Below, one piece after another: positions 44,605 through 54,971 of a DNA stretch of 64,000 bases. A program made the translations under genes and the position numbers. The stretch's first letter is position 1. Each line of letters begins with the position of its first letter. The notes under the pieces are model-generated. The model was given only the letters and a program-made list of their open reading frames with translations. It ran no database searches and was not told the origin of the DNA. The DNA comes from Phaeobacter sp. QD34_24 (GTDB taxonomy: Bacteria > Pseudomonadota > Alphaproteobacteria > Rhodobacterales > Rhodobacteraceae), in NCBI RefSeq assembly GCF_028890115.1, contig NZ_JARCJD010000004.1, forward strand, positions 124,001 to 188,000, written 5' to 3'.

Positions 44605-45513
44605 TCAGAGGTTGAAAACCCGGTTCGGGTGCAGCTCACCGGATTTGTAGATGCCCACGGCAACCGGCTTGCCTTCGAAGGAGGCCCAGGCTTCGTCGCC
44701 GTATTCCACGCTTGATGCCAGCACCATGCCGGGATTGCCGTTGCGCAGGCGGGTGGCGCCTTCGGGGGTGCATTTCAGCTCGGGCAGATCAGCGAGACCT
44801 TCCTCAAGCGGGCGCAGGTGGGTGTCGAGTTCCGGTGTGCGCTGCATCCGTTCGATCTCGTCCAGCGTGAGCCCGTCGGCTGCGTCGAACGGCCCCGACC
44901 AGATCCGGCGCAGCTCCTTGACGTGGCCATGACAGCCAAGTGCTGCGCCCAGGTCGCGGGCGATGGAGCGCACATATCCACCCTTGCCGCAGGTCATCTC
45001 CAGCACAACGTGATCGGCGTCGGGACGGTCCACCAGCACCAGCTCCTCCACCCACAGGGGGCGGGCGGCGATCTCGAAATCCTCATCTCCGTCGCGGGCC
45101 AGCTTGTAGGCGCGCTGCCCGTCGATCTTCACGGCCGAGAATTTCGGCGGCACCTGCATGATCTCACCGATGAACTGGCCAAGTGCTGCCTTGATCTCCT
45201 CGTCCGAGGGGCGCGCATCGCTGCTGGCGATCACCTCGCCCTCGGCGTCGTCGGTATTGGTCGCCTGACCCAACCGCACGGTAAAGGTATAGGCCTTCAG
45301 CGCATCGGTGATATAGGGAACCGTCTTGGTCGCCTCGCCCAGGGCCACGGCCAGAACGCCCGTCGCCTCAGGATCGAGTGTGCCCGCATGGCCGGCCTTC
45401 TTGGCCTCAAGCGCCCAGCGCACCTTGTTCACGACAGCGGTCGAGGTCAGCCCTGCGGGCTTGTCCACCACCAGCCAGCCGGAAATATCGCGCCCCTTGC
45501 GTTTGCGTGCCAT
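44605..45513 (-). CDS. truB: tRNA pseudouridine(55) synthase
   Basis: This 302-residue enzyme makes pseudouridine 55 in the T loop of tRNAs. [13 protein letters not shown] and [15 protein letters not shown] (catalytic aspartate in TLDP) are the key blocks, and the C-terminal PUA-like part is present. Length is normal. Its usual neighbour rbfA is 1.4 kb upstream, separated by a glycosidase gene and a decayed reading frame. Confidence 0.95.
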   Translation of the reverse strand: MARKRKGRDISGWLVVDKPAGLTSTAVVNKVRWALEAKKAGHAGTLDPEATGVLAVALGEATKTVPYITDALKAYTFTVRLGQATNTDDAEGEVIASSDARPSDEEIKAALGQFIGEIMQVPPKFSAVKIDGQRAYKLARDGDEDFEIAARPLWVEELVLVDRPDADHVVLEMTCGKGGYVRSIARDLGAALGCHGHVKELRRIWSGPFDAADGLTLDEIERMQRTPELDTHLRPLEEGLADLPELKCTPEGATRLRNGNPGMVLASSVEYGDEAWASFEGKPVAVGIYKSGELHPNRVFNL

Positions 45514-45626
45514 GCCTGTTCCCCATGATGTCGTGTGAGGCGCGCGGCGTAGCGCAGAGCGGATTGCCTGTCAATTCATCTGCACGCACTGTGTCACGAA
45601 GAGTGGTCAGACGAGCCAGAGGAGAG

Positions 45627-46165
45627 ATGCAAGTGAAGGATCGCGTAGAACTCTTGCGCAGATTGCGGGTCGAACAGTCAGCAGAGGCTCAACCCCTTTC
45701 AGGGCAAGACTTTGTTGATGCCATGGGGAGTGAGGATCCGGCACTTGGCGCGCTTGCATATGGTGTTTTGCTTGCGCCCAATGCCACGAAACGGTTTGCG
45801 CGAAGTCATCTCGTTCCAGTGTTCGACGCGGCCTTGGCGTTTCTGCTTCAGTGCATCAGGGAAGACCCGGAGGTTGGCGACAGAGATCTGCACGACAGGG
45901 GTTAAGCGCTGTTTGAGCTATCTTTTCTTTACGGCGTGCGGAGTAGATTTGGCTGTGAAGCAGAACTCGATGTGCTCTTTTGGGATCGGGTGGAGCAGTT
46001 CCTACGCGCCTACCACCCGGGTTTTTGGACGAGTTCACAACTCATTTCCTCGAAGGGCAAAGGTTGAGTAAAGACCTGCGGCAGAGGCTCAGGGCGTGGC
46101 TCGGCGATTCGGTTCTGTCGGGCTATGCGCATGATTTTGAAAGTGCGATGCAAATGCGCTTGTAG
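45627..46165 (+). pseudogene. Decayed reading frame of unknown family
   Basis: A plausible start, ATG 45627 behind AGAGGAGAG, opens a 92-codon frame (MQVKDRVELLRRLRVEQSAE...) that ends at TAA 45903-45905. The same frame continues in protein-like form after this stop (FELSFLYGVRSRFG, VLFWDRVEQFLRAYHPG). Near a T5 tract at 46022-46026 the protein-like reading shifts to another frame: DEFTTHFLEGQRL through to TAG 46165. One nonsense mutation plus one frameshift in about 175 codons is the simplest reading. The family is not recognised, and a real 92-residue gene remains possible. Confidence 0.5.
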
Positions 46166-46194
46166 CTGCCCTTTCCATGCTTTGGCGATCGCAG

Positions 46195-46935
46195 TCACTC
46201 CACCACGCCCACAACCGGCCCCATGGCAAAACCCGCATCCGAGCGTCCCAGCTCAGGCGCGTGCAGGCGGGAGATGTTGCCATCGAAATACAGCGCATTG
46301 GGCAGCTTCAGGTGGTCCCGGAACAGGCTGCCGAACTGGTGAAACGTCACCGCATTGCGCGAGATGACAAAGACCGCGCGCTGCCCGTCCGCCGAGGTGC
46401 CCACCCCGTTGCGCACGTAATAAGACGTGGAGCCAGGCAAAAAGCGCGGGTGCAGTTCCCCGTCGATCACCAGCATCGGCCCCGATTGGGTGGCATCGCG
46501 GCAGGTGGTGCCCAGGTCGCGGAACTTGAGCGTTTCGATCACATCGGCGCGGCTGTCGTTGATGCAGAAGACGCCATTCGGCAGCAGGCCGAAATTGCCA
46601 GGGCCTGCGTTGGGTATCAGCCGCATCTCCTGCTGGCCATCCTCCACGTAAAGCCCCACCGGAGAGCGGTCCGCGTGGTACATCCCGGCATTGGTGGCGA
46701 AGGCAAGGCTTTTGCCCGCCTTGGCCAGTTCCGCCTCGATGGGGGTGAAATGGCCGTAGGGTTTGCCGTTCTCGGCGCGCAGGAACAGGCGCAACTCTTC
46801 GCGGCCCGCGTCTACCTCGCAGATGGTGTAGCGGTTGCCGTCATAAGATGCGTTGCGACATTCGACAGCGGCGGCGCTGCTGGCCCAGAAGCCCGCCAAA
46901 AGGGCAGCGCAGATGGACGCCGCCCGAAAGATCAC
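46195..46935 (-). CDS. Exported phosphodiester glycosidase-family (NAGPA-like) protein
   Basis: A 246-residue protein with an N-terminal signal peptide (hydrophobic core [17 protein letters not shown] before the mature region). [27 protein letters not shown] and [17 protein letters not shown], then [15 protein letters not shown], match the NAGPA/DUF2233 fold, whose members uncover N-acetylglucosamine or act on phosphodiester-linked sugars. It is expected in the periplasm. Its ATG overlaps the rbfA stop in ATGA, so it is co-transcribed with rbfA. The substrate is not known. Confidence 0.8.
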   Translation of the reverse strand: MIFRAASICAALLAGFWASSAAAVECRNASYDGNRYTICEVDAGREELRLFLRAENGKPYGHFTPIEAELAKAGKSLAFATNAGMYHADRSPVGLYVEDGQQEMRLIPNAGPGNFGLLPNGVFCINDSRADVIETLKFRDLGTTCRDATQSGPMLVIDGELHPRFLPGSTSYYVRNGVGTSADGQRAVFVISRNAVTFHQFGSLFRDHLKLPNALYFDGNISRLHAPELGRSDAGFAMGPVVGVVE

Positions 46936-47327
46936 TCTTCGATGTCGCGGCGCACCGCGTCCTGGTTCAGCATCCGGCGGGTGTCATCCATCTGATCAAA
47001 GGTCTGATCCAGCTGGAAGCGCAGATCGGGGGTGAACTTGAGCCCCAGCTTCTTGCCCACCGCGCGGCGCAGCTCGCTCTTGTTGCGGGCGAGCAGCTTC
47101 AGCACATCCTCCTGCCCCTTGCCGCCCAGCGGCAGCACATAGGCGGTGGCGATCTTCAGATCCGGAGAGGTGCGCACCTCTCCGACCGTGATCGACATGC
47201 GGTTCAGCTCGGGGTCGTGGATGTCGCCGCGCGCCAGCACCTCGGACAGGGTGCGGCGGATCAGCTCGCCGACGCGCAGCTGACGTTGAGAGGGGCCGGG
47301 GCCATCATGGAATTTGTTCTTTGCCAT
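46932..47327 (-). CDS. rbfA: Ribosome-binding factor A
   Basis: A 131-residue KH-type factor for late 30S maturation. [21 protein letters not shown] and [21 protein letters not shown] are the family blocks, with [18 protein letters not shown] near the C-terminus. It is divergent from dapB. Length is normal. Confidence 0.95.
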   Translation of the reverse strand: MAKNKFHDGPGPSQRQLRVGELIRRTLSEVLARGDIHDPELNRMSITVGEVRTSPDLKIATAYVLPLGGKGQEDVLKLLARNKSELRRAVGKKLGLKFTPDLRFQLDQTFDQMDDTRRMLNQDAVRRDIEE

Positions 47328-47432
47328 GGGTTCGATCTATGCCGAAAGCAGCCCTTTGCCAAGACACGTCCAAAAGGGTAGGACAAAAGCCGCAAGAAAC
47401 GAAGCGCCAGCTTGGGATAAAGGATCAGGCCA

Positions 47433-48242
47433 ATGACTCATAAACCGGGTATCGTGATTACCGGAGCTTCCGGTCGCATGGGGCAGATGCTGATCAAGAC
47501 CGTGCTGGACAGCGACAAGGCCACCCTGGTCGGCGCAGTCGAACGCAGCGGCCACGATTGGGTCGGTCGTGACGTGGGTGAGGCGATGGGCGGTGCGCCG
47601 GTTGGTGTCACCGTCACCGATGACGCGCTGGAGGCCTTTTCCAAGGCACAGGCGGTGATTGATTTCACCGCGCCCGAGGCGACGCTGGAATTTGCCGCGC
47701 TTGCAGCGCAGGCCCGCGCCGTTCATGTGATCGGCACCACCGGCATGACCGATGAGCAGATCGCCCGGCTCGAACCTGCCTCGCGCCATGCCGTGATCGT
47801 GCGGGCGGGCAACATGTCTCTGGGCGTGAACCTTCTGGTTCAACTGACCAAAAAGGTCGCCGCCGCGCTGGACGAGGATTTCGATATCGAGGTGATCGAG
47901 GCGCACCATCATCATAAAGTAGATGCCCCTTCGGGCACCGCGCTGATGCTGGGTGAAGCCGCCGCCGAGGGGCGCGGCGTGAAACTCGCGGATGTTTCGG
48001 ACCGGGGGCGTGACGGCATCACCGGCGCACGCAAACGCGGCGATATAGGTTTCAGCGCCATTCGCGGCGGCGACATCGTGGGCGAACATGACGTGCTGTT
48101 CGCCGCTGCCGGAGAGCGCATCGTTCTGCGCCACATGGCCACCGACCGCGCGATCTTCGCCCGTGGCGCGCTGAAAGCGGCGCTGTGGGGGCAGGACAAA
48201 TCCCCGGGCGAATACGACATGATCGATGTCTTGGGGCTGTAA
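47433..48242 (+). CDS. dapB: 4-hydroxy-tetrahydrodipicolinate reductase
   Basis: A 269-residue enzyme of lysine and diaminopimelate synthesis, using NAD(P)[13 protein letters not shown] is the Rossmann motif, and [21 protein letters not shown] the catalytic and substrate-binding block. Length is standard. It is convergent with the NIPSNAP gene, ten bases apart. Confidence 0.97.
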   Translation: MTHKPGIVITGASGRMGQMLIKTVLDSDKATLVGAVERSGHDWVGRDVGEAMGGAPVGVTVTDDALEAFSKAQAVIDFTAPEATLEFAALAAQARAVHVIGTTGMTDEQIARLEPASRHAVIVRAGNMSLGVNLLVQLTKKVAAALDEDFDIEVIEAHHHHKVDAPSGTALMLGEAAAEGRGVKLADVSDRGRDGITGARKRGDIGFSAIRGGDIVGEHDVLFAAAGERIVLRHMATDRAIFARGALKAALWGQDKSPGEYDMIDVLGL

Positions 48243-48252
48243 GCCCCACGGC

Positions 48253-48585
48253 TCAAGGGGTCGGAGTTTCCGCGAAGCCTTCAAACCCTTCGGTTGTCTC
48301 GGCGATTGAGGCTTCGAAGTGTTCGATCATCGGCATGACGATCGGCTCCACGTCCTTTTCCCAGACGGGGCCGTCATAGAAGGCCGCCTTGATCCGCTCG
48401 CGCGCCTCCATTGATGGAAAGGCGCGCAGCCAATGCACCACGTCGGGATCCTCAAGATCGCGCATGGGCCCAAAAACCAGCATGCCAGCCGCGCGCAGGG
48501 CCGGGCGGTTCACGGTCTCGAAAAATCGGATAAACTCTTCGCGCTTGCCGGGTTTCAGGCGGTAGCGGCGGATTTCAAAGATCAT
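48253..48585 (-). CDS. NIPSNAP-family protein
   Basis: A 110-residue ferredoxin-like-fold protein starting MIFEIRRYRLKPGKREEFIR behind GGAGG. VHWLRAFPSMEARERIKAAFYDGPVW is the rest of the signature. Bacterial NIPSNAP proteins are small dimers of unclear role, possibly binding metabolites. It is 38 bp downstream of the SDHAF4-like gene. Confidence 0.82.
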   Translation of the reverse strand: MIFEIRRYRLKPGKREEFIRFFETVNRPALRAAGMLVFGPMRDLEDPDVVHWLRAFPSMEARERIKAAFYDGPVWEKDVEPIVMPMIEHFEASIAETTEGFEGFAETPTP

Positions 48586-48623
48586 TTGGGACCTCCGGGG
48601 CTGATGAACGTCGGGTTCAGCCA

Positions 48624-48824
48624 TCAGAAATCGATGGCGATGCCCTTTTTCTCCCAGTCGCCATAGCGCGCGGGATCGGGGCCATCGCGGCCGCCCAACT
48701 CCTTGGGCAGCGGGGTCTCGGCCTCGGCGGCCTTGCGGCGTTCCTCGGCCTCGGCCAGGGCGCGCTGGGCGGCGGGGGGCAGGTCTTTGGGCGCAGGGGC
48801 CTTCGGTGTGGTCTCGTCGCTCAT
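48624..48824 (-). CDS. DUF1674 / SDHAF4-like succinate dehydrogenase assembly factor
   Basis: A 66-residue protein beginning at ATG 48824 and ending GGRDGPDPARYGDWEKKGIA plus IDF, the strongly conserved tail of the DUF1674/SDHAF4 family. Eukaryotic SDHAF4 helps flavinated SdhA join SdhB; bacterial homologues are thought to do the same. The N-terminal half is low-complexity Ala/Glu/Lys/Pro and probably unstructured. It is divergent from rsmB. Confidence 0.85.
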   Translation of the reverse strand: MSDETTPKAPAPKDLPPAAQRALAEAEERRKAAEAETPLPKELGGRDGPDPARYGDWEKKGIAIDF

Positions 48825-48924
48825 CGCGGGTTCCTTTATACTCAGCCCATGATATACGCCCCTGTCCGGCGGGAACAAGTCACCGCCGGTGGTCCCCAAG
48901 TCGCCAGAGAAAGCCAGAACCCCG

Positions 48925-50199
48925 ATGTCCGACAAAACCCCCGATCCGCTTCAGGCCCGCAAATCCGCGATCTACCTTCTGGATCAGGTGCTGGGCGAGG
49001 GGCGGCTCTTGGCGGAATGCTATGCCGCGGGGGCGCTGGAGAGGCTTGCCCCCGAAGAGCGTGCACGGGCGCAGCGATTGGCGGTCGAGACCCTGCGCAG
49101 CTTGGAGCGGGCAGACCGGGTGTTGCAGAAACACCTGAAGAAGACGCCGCCGCTGACGGTGATGAATGCGCTGCGCCTTGGCACGGTCGAACTGTGTTCG
49201 GGTGGCGCGGCGCATGGGGTGGTGAACGCGATGGTGACGATCGTCTCGAAGCATCGCCGCCATGGGCAATTGAAGGGCATGGTCAACGCGGTCTTGCGCA
49301 GGGTGGCCGAGAAGGGACCGGCGGAATGGGCAAAGCTGCGCACGCCGCGCCTGCCGAACTGGCTGCGCAAACCGCTGGTGCAGGCCTGGGGCGCCGAGGC
49401 GATGTTGGGGATCGAGGCCGCGCATTTTGCAGGTGCGCCGCTGGATATCACCGGCAAACCCGGCGCGGATCTCTCGGCCCTGGGCGGTGAGATGCTGCCA
49501 ACCGGATCGGTGCGGTTGACGGAGGCCGGTCAGGTCTCGGCCCTGCCGGGCTATGCGACCGGGGATTGGTGGGTGCAGGACGCGGCGGCAGCCCTGCCTG
49601 CGCGGATGATCAACGCGCAACAGGGCGAGCGGGTGCTTGATCTTTGTGCAGCGCCCGGTGGCAAGACCATGCAGATGGCGGCAGCGGGCGCGCAGGTCAC
49701 CGCAGTGGATGCCTCGGCGGGGCGGATGGAGCGGCTGCAGGAGAACCTGTCGCGCACCGGCCTCAGCGCCGATCTGATCGTCGGCGATGCACTGGAACAG
49801 ACCGGCCAGTTCGACGCGGTGCTGCTGGATGCGCCCTGCTCGGCCACCGGCACCATCCGTCGCCACCCGGATCTGCCCCATGCCAAGGACGGCAGTGAAT
49901 TCGGCGCCTTGATAGAATTGCAGGCGCAGATGCTGGCCCATGCCTGGACCTTGGTCAAACCCGGCGGGCGCATGGTCTTTTGCACCTGTTCGCTGCTGCC
50001 GGACGAAGGCGAATGCCAGGTTGAGGAGGCGCTGGATATGTTCCCCGAGATGACAGCGGATCGCACCTGTTTCGAGGGGCTTGGTGTCGATCCTGCCTGG
50101 ATCACCGAAGAGGGCGGCCTGCGCCTGCGTCCCGACTATTGGGCGGATCGCGGCGGCATGGATGGCTTCTATATGGCGCTTTTGCGCAAGGCCGCCTGA
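48925..50199 (+). CDS. rsmB: 16S rRNA cytosine-C5 methyltransferase, RsmB/NOP type
   Basis: A 424-residue S-adenosylmethionine-dependent methyltransferase for 16S rRNA cytosine. Residues about 10-145 are a NusB-like RNA-binding domain. DLCAAPGGKTMQMA (cofactor), DAPCSATGTIRRHPD (catalytic region) and FCTCSLLPDEGE (nucleophile cysteine) define the catalytic half. ATG 48925 is preferred because an earlier in-frame start lacks a ribosome site. Modification site C967 is inferred from the family. Confidence 0.88.
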   Translation: MSDKTPDPLQARKSAIYLLDQVLGEGRLLAECYAAGALERLAPEERARAQRLAVETLRSLERADRVLQKHLKKTPPLTVMNALRLGTVELCSGGAAHGVVNAMVTIVSKHRRHGQLKGMVNAVLRRVAEKGPAEWAKLRTPRLPNWLRKPLVQAWGAEAMLGIEAAHFAGAPLDITGKPGADLSALGGEMLPTGSVRLTEAGQVSALPGYATGDWWVQDAAAALPARMINAQQGERVLDLCAAPGGKTMQMAAAGAQVTAVDASAGRMERLQENLSRTGLSADLIVGDALEQTGQFDAVLLDAPCSATGTIRRHPDLPHAKDGSEFGALIELQAQMLAHAWTLVKPGGRMVFCTCSLLPDEGECQVEEALDMFPEMTADRTCFEGLGVDPAWITEEGGLRLRPDYWADRGGMDGFYMALLRKAA

Positions 50200-50303
50200 T
50201 CAATTCTCGCCCATGGGGCGCAGCCGGGCTATTCTTCGGTGACTTGGACAATGGGCCGGGTTATGCTGCGACCAAAACGCCAATGGCGTGAGGCGGAAAG
50301 AGC

Positions 50304-52046
50304 ATGTCCAGATACGACCGACTGGCGGGGCGCGGAACCCGCCTGATGAACCGGATATATGCCTGGCGGGCGCGCAAGCAGCCTGCGGCCACCGGATTTG
50401 TATCCCAGCCCGAACCCCGTACCATCGGCAGCTTTGCCCGCGGGCGGCAGCTGGTTGCAGGCAATCTCTTGCTGGCGGGCTACCTCGTCGAATCGACCAC
50501 CACCGGCCTCTGGGAGGTTGCCGCCCCCGATGCCGCCTTTGATGCGGAGCGTCACGGGTTTGCCTGGCTCGACGATCTGGCCGCCGTGGGGGACATCAAG
50601 GCCCGCGTCAAGGCGCAGAACTGGGTCTGGGGCTGGATCAGGGCGCATGGGCGCGGCACCGGTCCCGGCTGGTCGCCGGATCTGACCGGGCGCCGGGTCA
50701 TTCGCTGGATCAACCACGCGCTGTTTCTGCTCAGCGGCAAGGAGCGAGAGGAGACCGAAGCCTTCTACCGCTCCCTGTCGCAGCAGACCTGGTTCCTGGC
50801 GCATCGGTGGCAGGGGGCGACGCCCGGCCTGCCCCGGTTCGAGGCGCTGGCGGGGCTGATCTACGCGGGCCTGGCCCTGCAGGGAAAAGAGGAACTGGCC
50901 GATCCGGCGATTCGCGCCCTCAGCGAGGAATGCGCGCGCCAGATCGACGATCAGGGCGGGTTGCCGACCCGCAATCCCGAAGAACTTTTGGAGGTCTTCA
51001 CCCTTCTGACCTGGACCGCCGCCGCCCTGCACGAGGCGGGCCGGACAGTTCCCGCGCCGCAGACCGCCGCGATCGAGCGTATCGCGCCCACCTTGCGCGC
51101 CCTGCGCCACAGCGATGGCGGGCTGGCGCGGTTTCATGGCGGCGGGCGTGGCCTTGAGGGCTGGCTGGATCATGCTTTGGCGGCCAGTCATGTGGCTGCA
51201 CGTCCGCTCGACGGGCTGGCGATGGGCTATGCGCGGCTGTCGGCGCGCCGTACCTCGGTCGTGGTGGATGCCGCCCTGCCGCCGCAGGGACGGGCCTCGG
51301 GCAATGGTCATGCCTCGACCCTGGCGTTCGAGCTGACCTCGGGGCGGCGGCCACTGATCGTCAACTGCGGCTCGGGAGAGACATTTGGCCTGGAGTGGCG
51401 CCGTGCCGGGCGGGCAACGCCTTCGCATTCCACCCTCTGCCTTGAGGGCCATTCCAGTGCCCGCCTTGCGCCGCCGAACCGGAGCAGCGGTCAGGAAGAG
51501 CTGACAGGTGGGCCACGGGACGTGCAGGTGCAGCTGGAGCAGTTGAGCGATGGCAGCCGGTTTCAGGGCGGTCACGATGGATATGTCCGTGAATTCGGCC
51601 TGACCCATGCGCGCACGCTGGACCTGTCCTTTGATGGGCGCGCGCTGGCCGGAGAGGACATGCTGGTGGCGCTGGACGAGGCGGCTGAGAAGCGCTGCTC
51701 GGCGGCACTGGATGGCCATGCAGATGGGGGGATCGGCTTTGATATTCGCCTGCATTTGCACCCGGAAGTGGATGCGGCCCTTGACTTGGGCGGCTCGGCG
51801 GTATCCATGGCGCTCAAGAGCGGGGAAATCTGGGTTTTCCGTCATGACGGCACCTGCGAGTTGAAGCTGGAGCCGGGTGTCTACCTGGAGAAGACCCGCT
51901 TGAAGCCGCGTGCGTCAAAACAGATCGTTTTATCCGGCCGGGTGATCGACTATGCCACCCGCGTCCGGTGGACGCTGAGCAAGGCGCAGGAAACTGCCGA
52001 TGCCGTGCGCGACCTGAACCGGGATGACCCCGAGAGTATTGACTGA
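50304..52046 (+). CDS. Heparinase II/III-family protein
   Basis: A 580-residue protein with an alpha-toroid N-terminal half and a beta-sandwich C-terminal half. The C-terminal heparinase block is seen in [17 protein letters not shown] and [16 protein letters not shown], followed by [20 protein letters not shown]. Roseobacter-group members of this family sit beside rsmB and purH; whether they are active polysaccharide lyases is unsettled. No signal peptide is visible. It lies 22 bp before purH, so the two may share a transcript. Confidence 0.82.
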   Translation: MSRYDRLAGRGTRLMNRIYAWRARKQPAATGFVSQPEPRTIGSFARGRQLVAGNLLLAGYLVESTTTGLWEVAAPDAAFDAERHGFAWLDDLAAVGDIKARVKAQNWVWGWIRAHGRGTGPGWSPDLTGRRVIRWINHALFLLSGKEREETEAFYRSLSQQTWFLAHRWQGATPGLPRFEALAGLIYAGLALQGKEELADPAIRALSEECARQIDDQGGLPTRNPEELLEVFTLLTWTAAALHEAGRTVPAPQTAAIERIAPTLRALRHSDGGLARFHGGGRGLEGWLDHALAASHVAARPLDGLAMGYARLSARRTSVVVDAALPPQGRASGNGHASTLAFELTSGRRPLIVNCGSGETFGLEWRRAGRATPSHSTLCLEGHSSARLAPPNRSSGQEELTGGPRDVQVQLEQLSDGSRFQGGHDGYVREFGLTHARTLDLSFDGRALAGEDMLVALDEAAEKRCSAALDGHADGGIGFDIRLHLHPEVDAALDLGGSAVSMALKSGEIWVFRHDGTCELKLEPGVYLEKTRLKPRASKQIVLSGRVIDYATRVRWTLSKAQETADAVRDLNRDDPESID

Positions 52047-52068
52047 GCCTGCAAAGGACCGCCCTGCC

Positions 52069-53658
52069 ATGACCGACCTTCACCCCGTACGCCGTGCGCT
52101 GCTTTCCGTATCCGACAAGACCGGCCTCATTGAGCTGGGCAAGTCCCTCGCCCAGCGTGGCGTCGAGCTGCTCTCGACCGGCGGCACCGCCAAGGCGCTG
52201 CGCGATGCGGGGCTTGAGGTGAAAGACGTCTCGGATGTGACCGGTTTCCCGGAAATGATGGATGGCCGGGTGAAGACGCTGCACCCGATGGTGCATGGCG
52301 GGCTGCTGGCCCTGCGCGACAATGACGCCCATGTGGCGGCGATGAATGAGCACGGCATTGGTGCCATCGATCTTCTGGTGGTGAACCTCTACCCGTTCGA
52401 GGCAGCCCTGGCGCGCGGCGCCGATTATGACGAGATGATCGAGAATATCGACATCGGCGGCCCGGCGATGATCCGCGCGGCCTCCAAGAACCACCTGTTC
52501 GTCAACGTGGTCACCGATGTGGAAGACTACGACACCCTGCTGGCAGAACTGGATGCGAACGAGGGCCAGACCTCTTATGTGTTCCGTCAGCGCCTGGCCC
52601 AGACCGCCTATGCCCGCACCGCCGCCTATGATGCGGCCGTCTCCAACTGGATGGCGGGCGCTCTGGAACTGGAAGCGCCGCGCCGCCGTGCCTTTGCCGG
52701 AGAGCTGAAGCAGACCCTGCGCTATGGCGAGAACAGCCACCAGACCGCAGCCTTCTACACTGACGGTTCCAACCGTCCGGGTGTCGCCACCGCCGTGCAG
52801 TTGCAGGGCAAGGAGCTGTCCTACAACAATATCAACGACACGGATGCCGCCTATGAACTGGTGGCCGAGTTCGACCCGAGCGAAACCGCTGCCGTTGCCA
52901 TCATCAAGCACGCCAACCCCTGCGGTGTGGCGCGGGGTGCCACCCTGGTCGAGGCCTATCAGAAGGCGTTCGACTGCGATCGCACCTCGGCCTTTGGCGG
53001 GATCGTGGCGCTGAACCAGCCGCTGGACGCCGAAACCGCCGCCAAGATCACCGAGATCTTCACCGAGGTGGTGATCGCGCCCGGTGCTTCGGAGGAGGCC
53101 AAGGAGATCTTTGCCGCCAAGAAGAACCTGCGCCTGCTGCTGACCGACGCGCTGCCCGATCCGCGCAAGGCGATCACCGCCTACAAACAGGTCGCAGGCG
53201 GCATGCTGGTGCAGGATAAGGATGTTGGCTACATCGGCATGGAGGACCTGAAGGTCGTCACCGAAAAGGCCCCGACGGATGAACAGATGCAGGATCTGCT
53301 GTTCGCCTGGAAGGTCGCCAAACACGTGAAATCCAACGCCATCGTCTATGTGAAAGGCGATGCCACCGTGGGCGTGGGCGCCGGCCAGATGAGCCGTCTG
53401 GACAGCGCCAATGTCGCTGCTGCCAAGGCGCAGCGCATGGCGGATGAGCTGGGCCTCGATGAAAGCCTCGCCAAGGGATCGGCGGTGGCCTCGGATGCCT
53501 TCTTCCCCTTCCCCGACGGTCTGCTTGAAGCGGCGGCTGCAGGTGCCACCTGCGTCATCCAGCCGGGTGGCTCGATGCGCGACGACGAGGTGATCAAGGC
53601 AGCCAACGAGGCCGGTCTGGCGATGGTCTTTACCGGCATGCGCCACTTCCGTCACTGA
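52069..53658 (+). CDS. purH: AICAR transformylase / IMP cyclohydrolase
   Basis: A 529-residue bifunctional enzyme doing the last two steps of purine synthesis. The N-terminal MGS-like cyclohydrolase domain has [20 protein letters not shown] and [15 protein letters not shown]. The C-terminal transformylase has [24 protein letters not shown] and [16 protein letters not shown] 52069 fits the usual N-terminus. A short intergenic gap links it to lspA. Confidence 0.97.
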   Translation: MTDLHPVRRALLSVSDKTGLIELGKSLAQRGVELLSTGGTAKALRDAGLEVKDVSDVTGFPEMMDGRVKTLHPMVHGGLLALRDNDAHVAAMNEHGIGAIDLLVVNLYPFEAALARGADYDEMIENIDIGGPAMIRAASKNHLFVNVVTDVEDYDTLLAELDANEGQTSYVFRQRLAQTAYARTAAYDAAVSNWMAGALELEAPRRRAFAGELKQTLRYGENSHQTAAFYTDGSNRPGVATAVQLQGKELSYNNINDTDAAYELVAEFDPSETAAVAIIKHANPCGVARGATLVEAYQKAFDCDRTSAFGGIVALNQPLDAETAAKITEIFTEVVIAPGASEEAKEIFAAKKNLRLLLTDALPDPRKAITAYKQVAGGMLVQDKDVGYIGMEDLKVVTEKAPTDEQMQDLLFAWKVAKHVKSNAIVYVKGDATVGVGAGQMSRLDSANVAAAKAQRMADELGLDESLAKGSAVASDAFFPFPDGLLEAAAAGATCVIQPGGSMRDDEVIKAANEAGLAMVFTGMRHFRH

Positions 53659-53677
53659 TCTGCGAACGACCAGGGAT

Positions 53678-54160
53678 ATGGCAGCACGTATGATGTTCTG
53701 GGGCGCCTTCTGGGCCTTCTTGTTGGATCAGGTCAGCAAGTATCTGGTGATTCACGGAATGGATCTGTCGCAGCGCCAGGCCATCGACGTGCTGCCGCCC
53801 CTGCTGAACTTTCGCTATGGTGAGAATACCGGCATCAATTTCGGCCTGTTCGGCGGCGGGGACGAGGCGTCCCGCTGGATCCTGATCGCCCTGTCCTTGG
53901 TGATCTGCACCGCATTGGTCATCTGGATCAGCCGCTCCCACGCGCACGGGCGGATGATGGCCCTGGCCGCCGGTCTGGTGATCGGCGGTGCGCTGGGCAA
54001 TGTGGCGGATCGGCTGCTATTCGGTTATGTGCTCGACTTTCTGAACATGTCCTGCTGCGGCATCAACAATCCATTCGTGTTCAATATCGCCGATGTCTTT
54101 ATCTTTGCCGGTGCCGCCGGGTTGATCCTCTTTGACCGGAGCGGCAAAAACCCCGCGTGA
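53678..54160 (+). CDS. lspA: Signal peptidase II (lipoprotein-specific)
   Basis: A 160-residue membrane aspartyl protease that cuts prolipoproteins before the lipid-modified cysteine. Four hydrophobic segments are visible. The catalytic aspartates are in GGALGNVADRLLFG and FNIADVFIF, and DQVSKYLV and FGLFGGGD match further conserved blocks. The gene just downstream encodes a lipoprotein, one of its own probable substrates. Confidence 0.95.
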   Translation: MAARMMFWGAFWAFLLDQVSKYLVIHGMDLSQRQAIDVLPPLLNFRYGENTGINFGLFGGGDEASRWILIALSLVICTALVIWISRSHAHGRMMALAAGLVIGGALGNVADRLLFGYVLDFLNMSCCGINNPFVFNIADVFIFAGAAGLILFDRSGKNPA

Positions 54161-54214
54161 CCTCGGTTTCATTTTGCGGTAGAAGAGCCGGGAAACTGGC
54201 AGGAGTATCTGGGA

Positions 54215-54736
54215 ATGCGGATCCCTTTGAGCATGATTGTTCTGGTGGGTGCAGTGGCCGTTGCGGGCTGCTCGCAAAAGGGGCTGCGTGATATTCGCAA
54301 GACCGGCACCGGCCCGGATGAATTCCTGGTGCTGCCAAGCAAGCCACTGTCCGAGCCAGGTGACTACTCAAGCCTGCCGACACCGACACCGGGTGGCACC
54401 AATATCACCGATGCAACGCCGCAGGCCGATGCTGTGGCCGCGCTGGGGGGCAAGGAGTCCGCGCTGGTGCCGTCTCAGGGTGTGCCAAGTGCGGATCTGG
54501 CGCTGGTCTCTGCCTCCAGCCGCTACGGCGTGTCGCCCGGCGTGCGACAGGAGCTGGCCGAGGAAGATGCCAAGTTCCTCAAGCGCAAGCGGATCACCGG
54601 GCGCATCAGGCTATTCCCCGTTGACCGTTACGAGCAGATCTATGCCAAGCAGACGCTCGATCCCTTCGACGTGAATGACCAGTTCCGCCGAGCAGGTGTT
54701 GCCACCCCTTCGGCCCCGCCCCCGAGCGGCGAGTAA
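54215..54736 (+). CDS. DUF3035 lipoprotein (BamF-like)
   Basis: A 173-residue lipoprotein with signal MRIPLSMIVLVGAVAVAGC, where C19 is the lipidated residue of the VAGC lipobox. The rest is Pro/Ser/Thr-rich with GPDEFLVLPSKPL near the start. DUF3035 proteins were proposed as an alphaproteobacterial subunit (BamF) of the outer-membrane beta-barrel assembly machine. It lies 54 bp after lspA. Confidence 0.85.
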   Translation: MRIPLSMIVLVGAVAVAGCSQKGLRDIRKTGTGPDEFLVLPSKPLSEPGDYSSLPTPTPGGTNITDATPQADAVAALGGKESALVPSQGVPSADLALVSASSRYGVSPGVRQELAEEDAKFLKRKRITGRIRLFPVDRYEQIYAKQTLDPFDVNDQFRRAGVATPSAPPPSGE

Positions 54737-54971
54737 CACCGGAATCGTTGGCCTATCATAAAATCGCCAGTGAACCGCTGCTCTATCACATCTGTGATGG
54801 CCAGCCTTGCGCCTTTGCCACTTCGGCTTAGGTTGCGGTTAACCATGATCGCTCCAATATGATGAGGATCCCGCGCGCTCCGATGGCAGCGGTTCTTCCC
54901 AGCCTTTCGGAGCTTCGGACGTTTCGGCCAAGGGCGGTTTGTCCCTGGCCAAGAGGATTGGAGAACGCCGC

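Noticed and set aside
45712-46071. A 119-codon plus-strand gene overlapping the decayed frame
   Set aside because: Its translation is Arg/Cys/Ser-rich without protein-like pattern, while the other frames give helical, charged segments.
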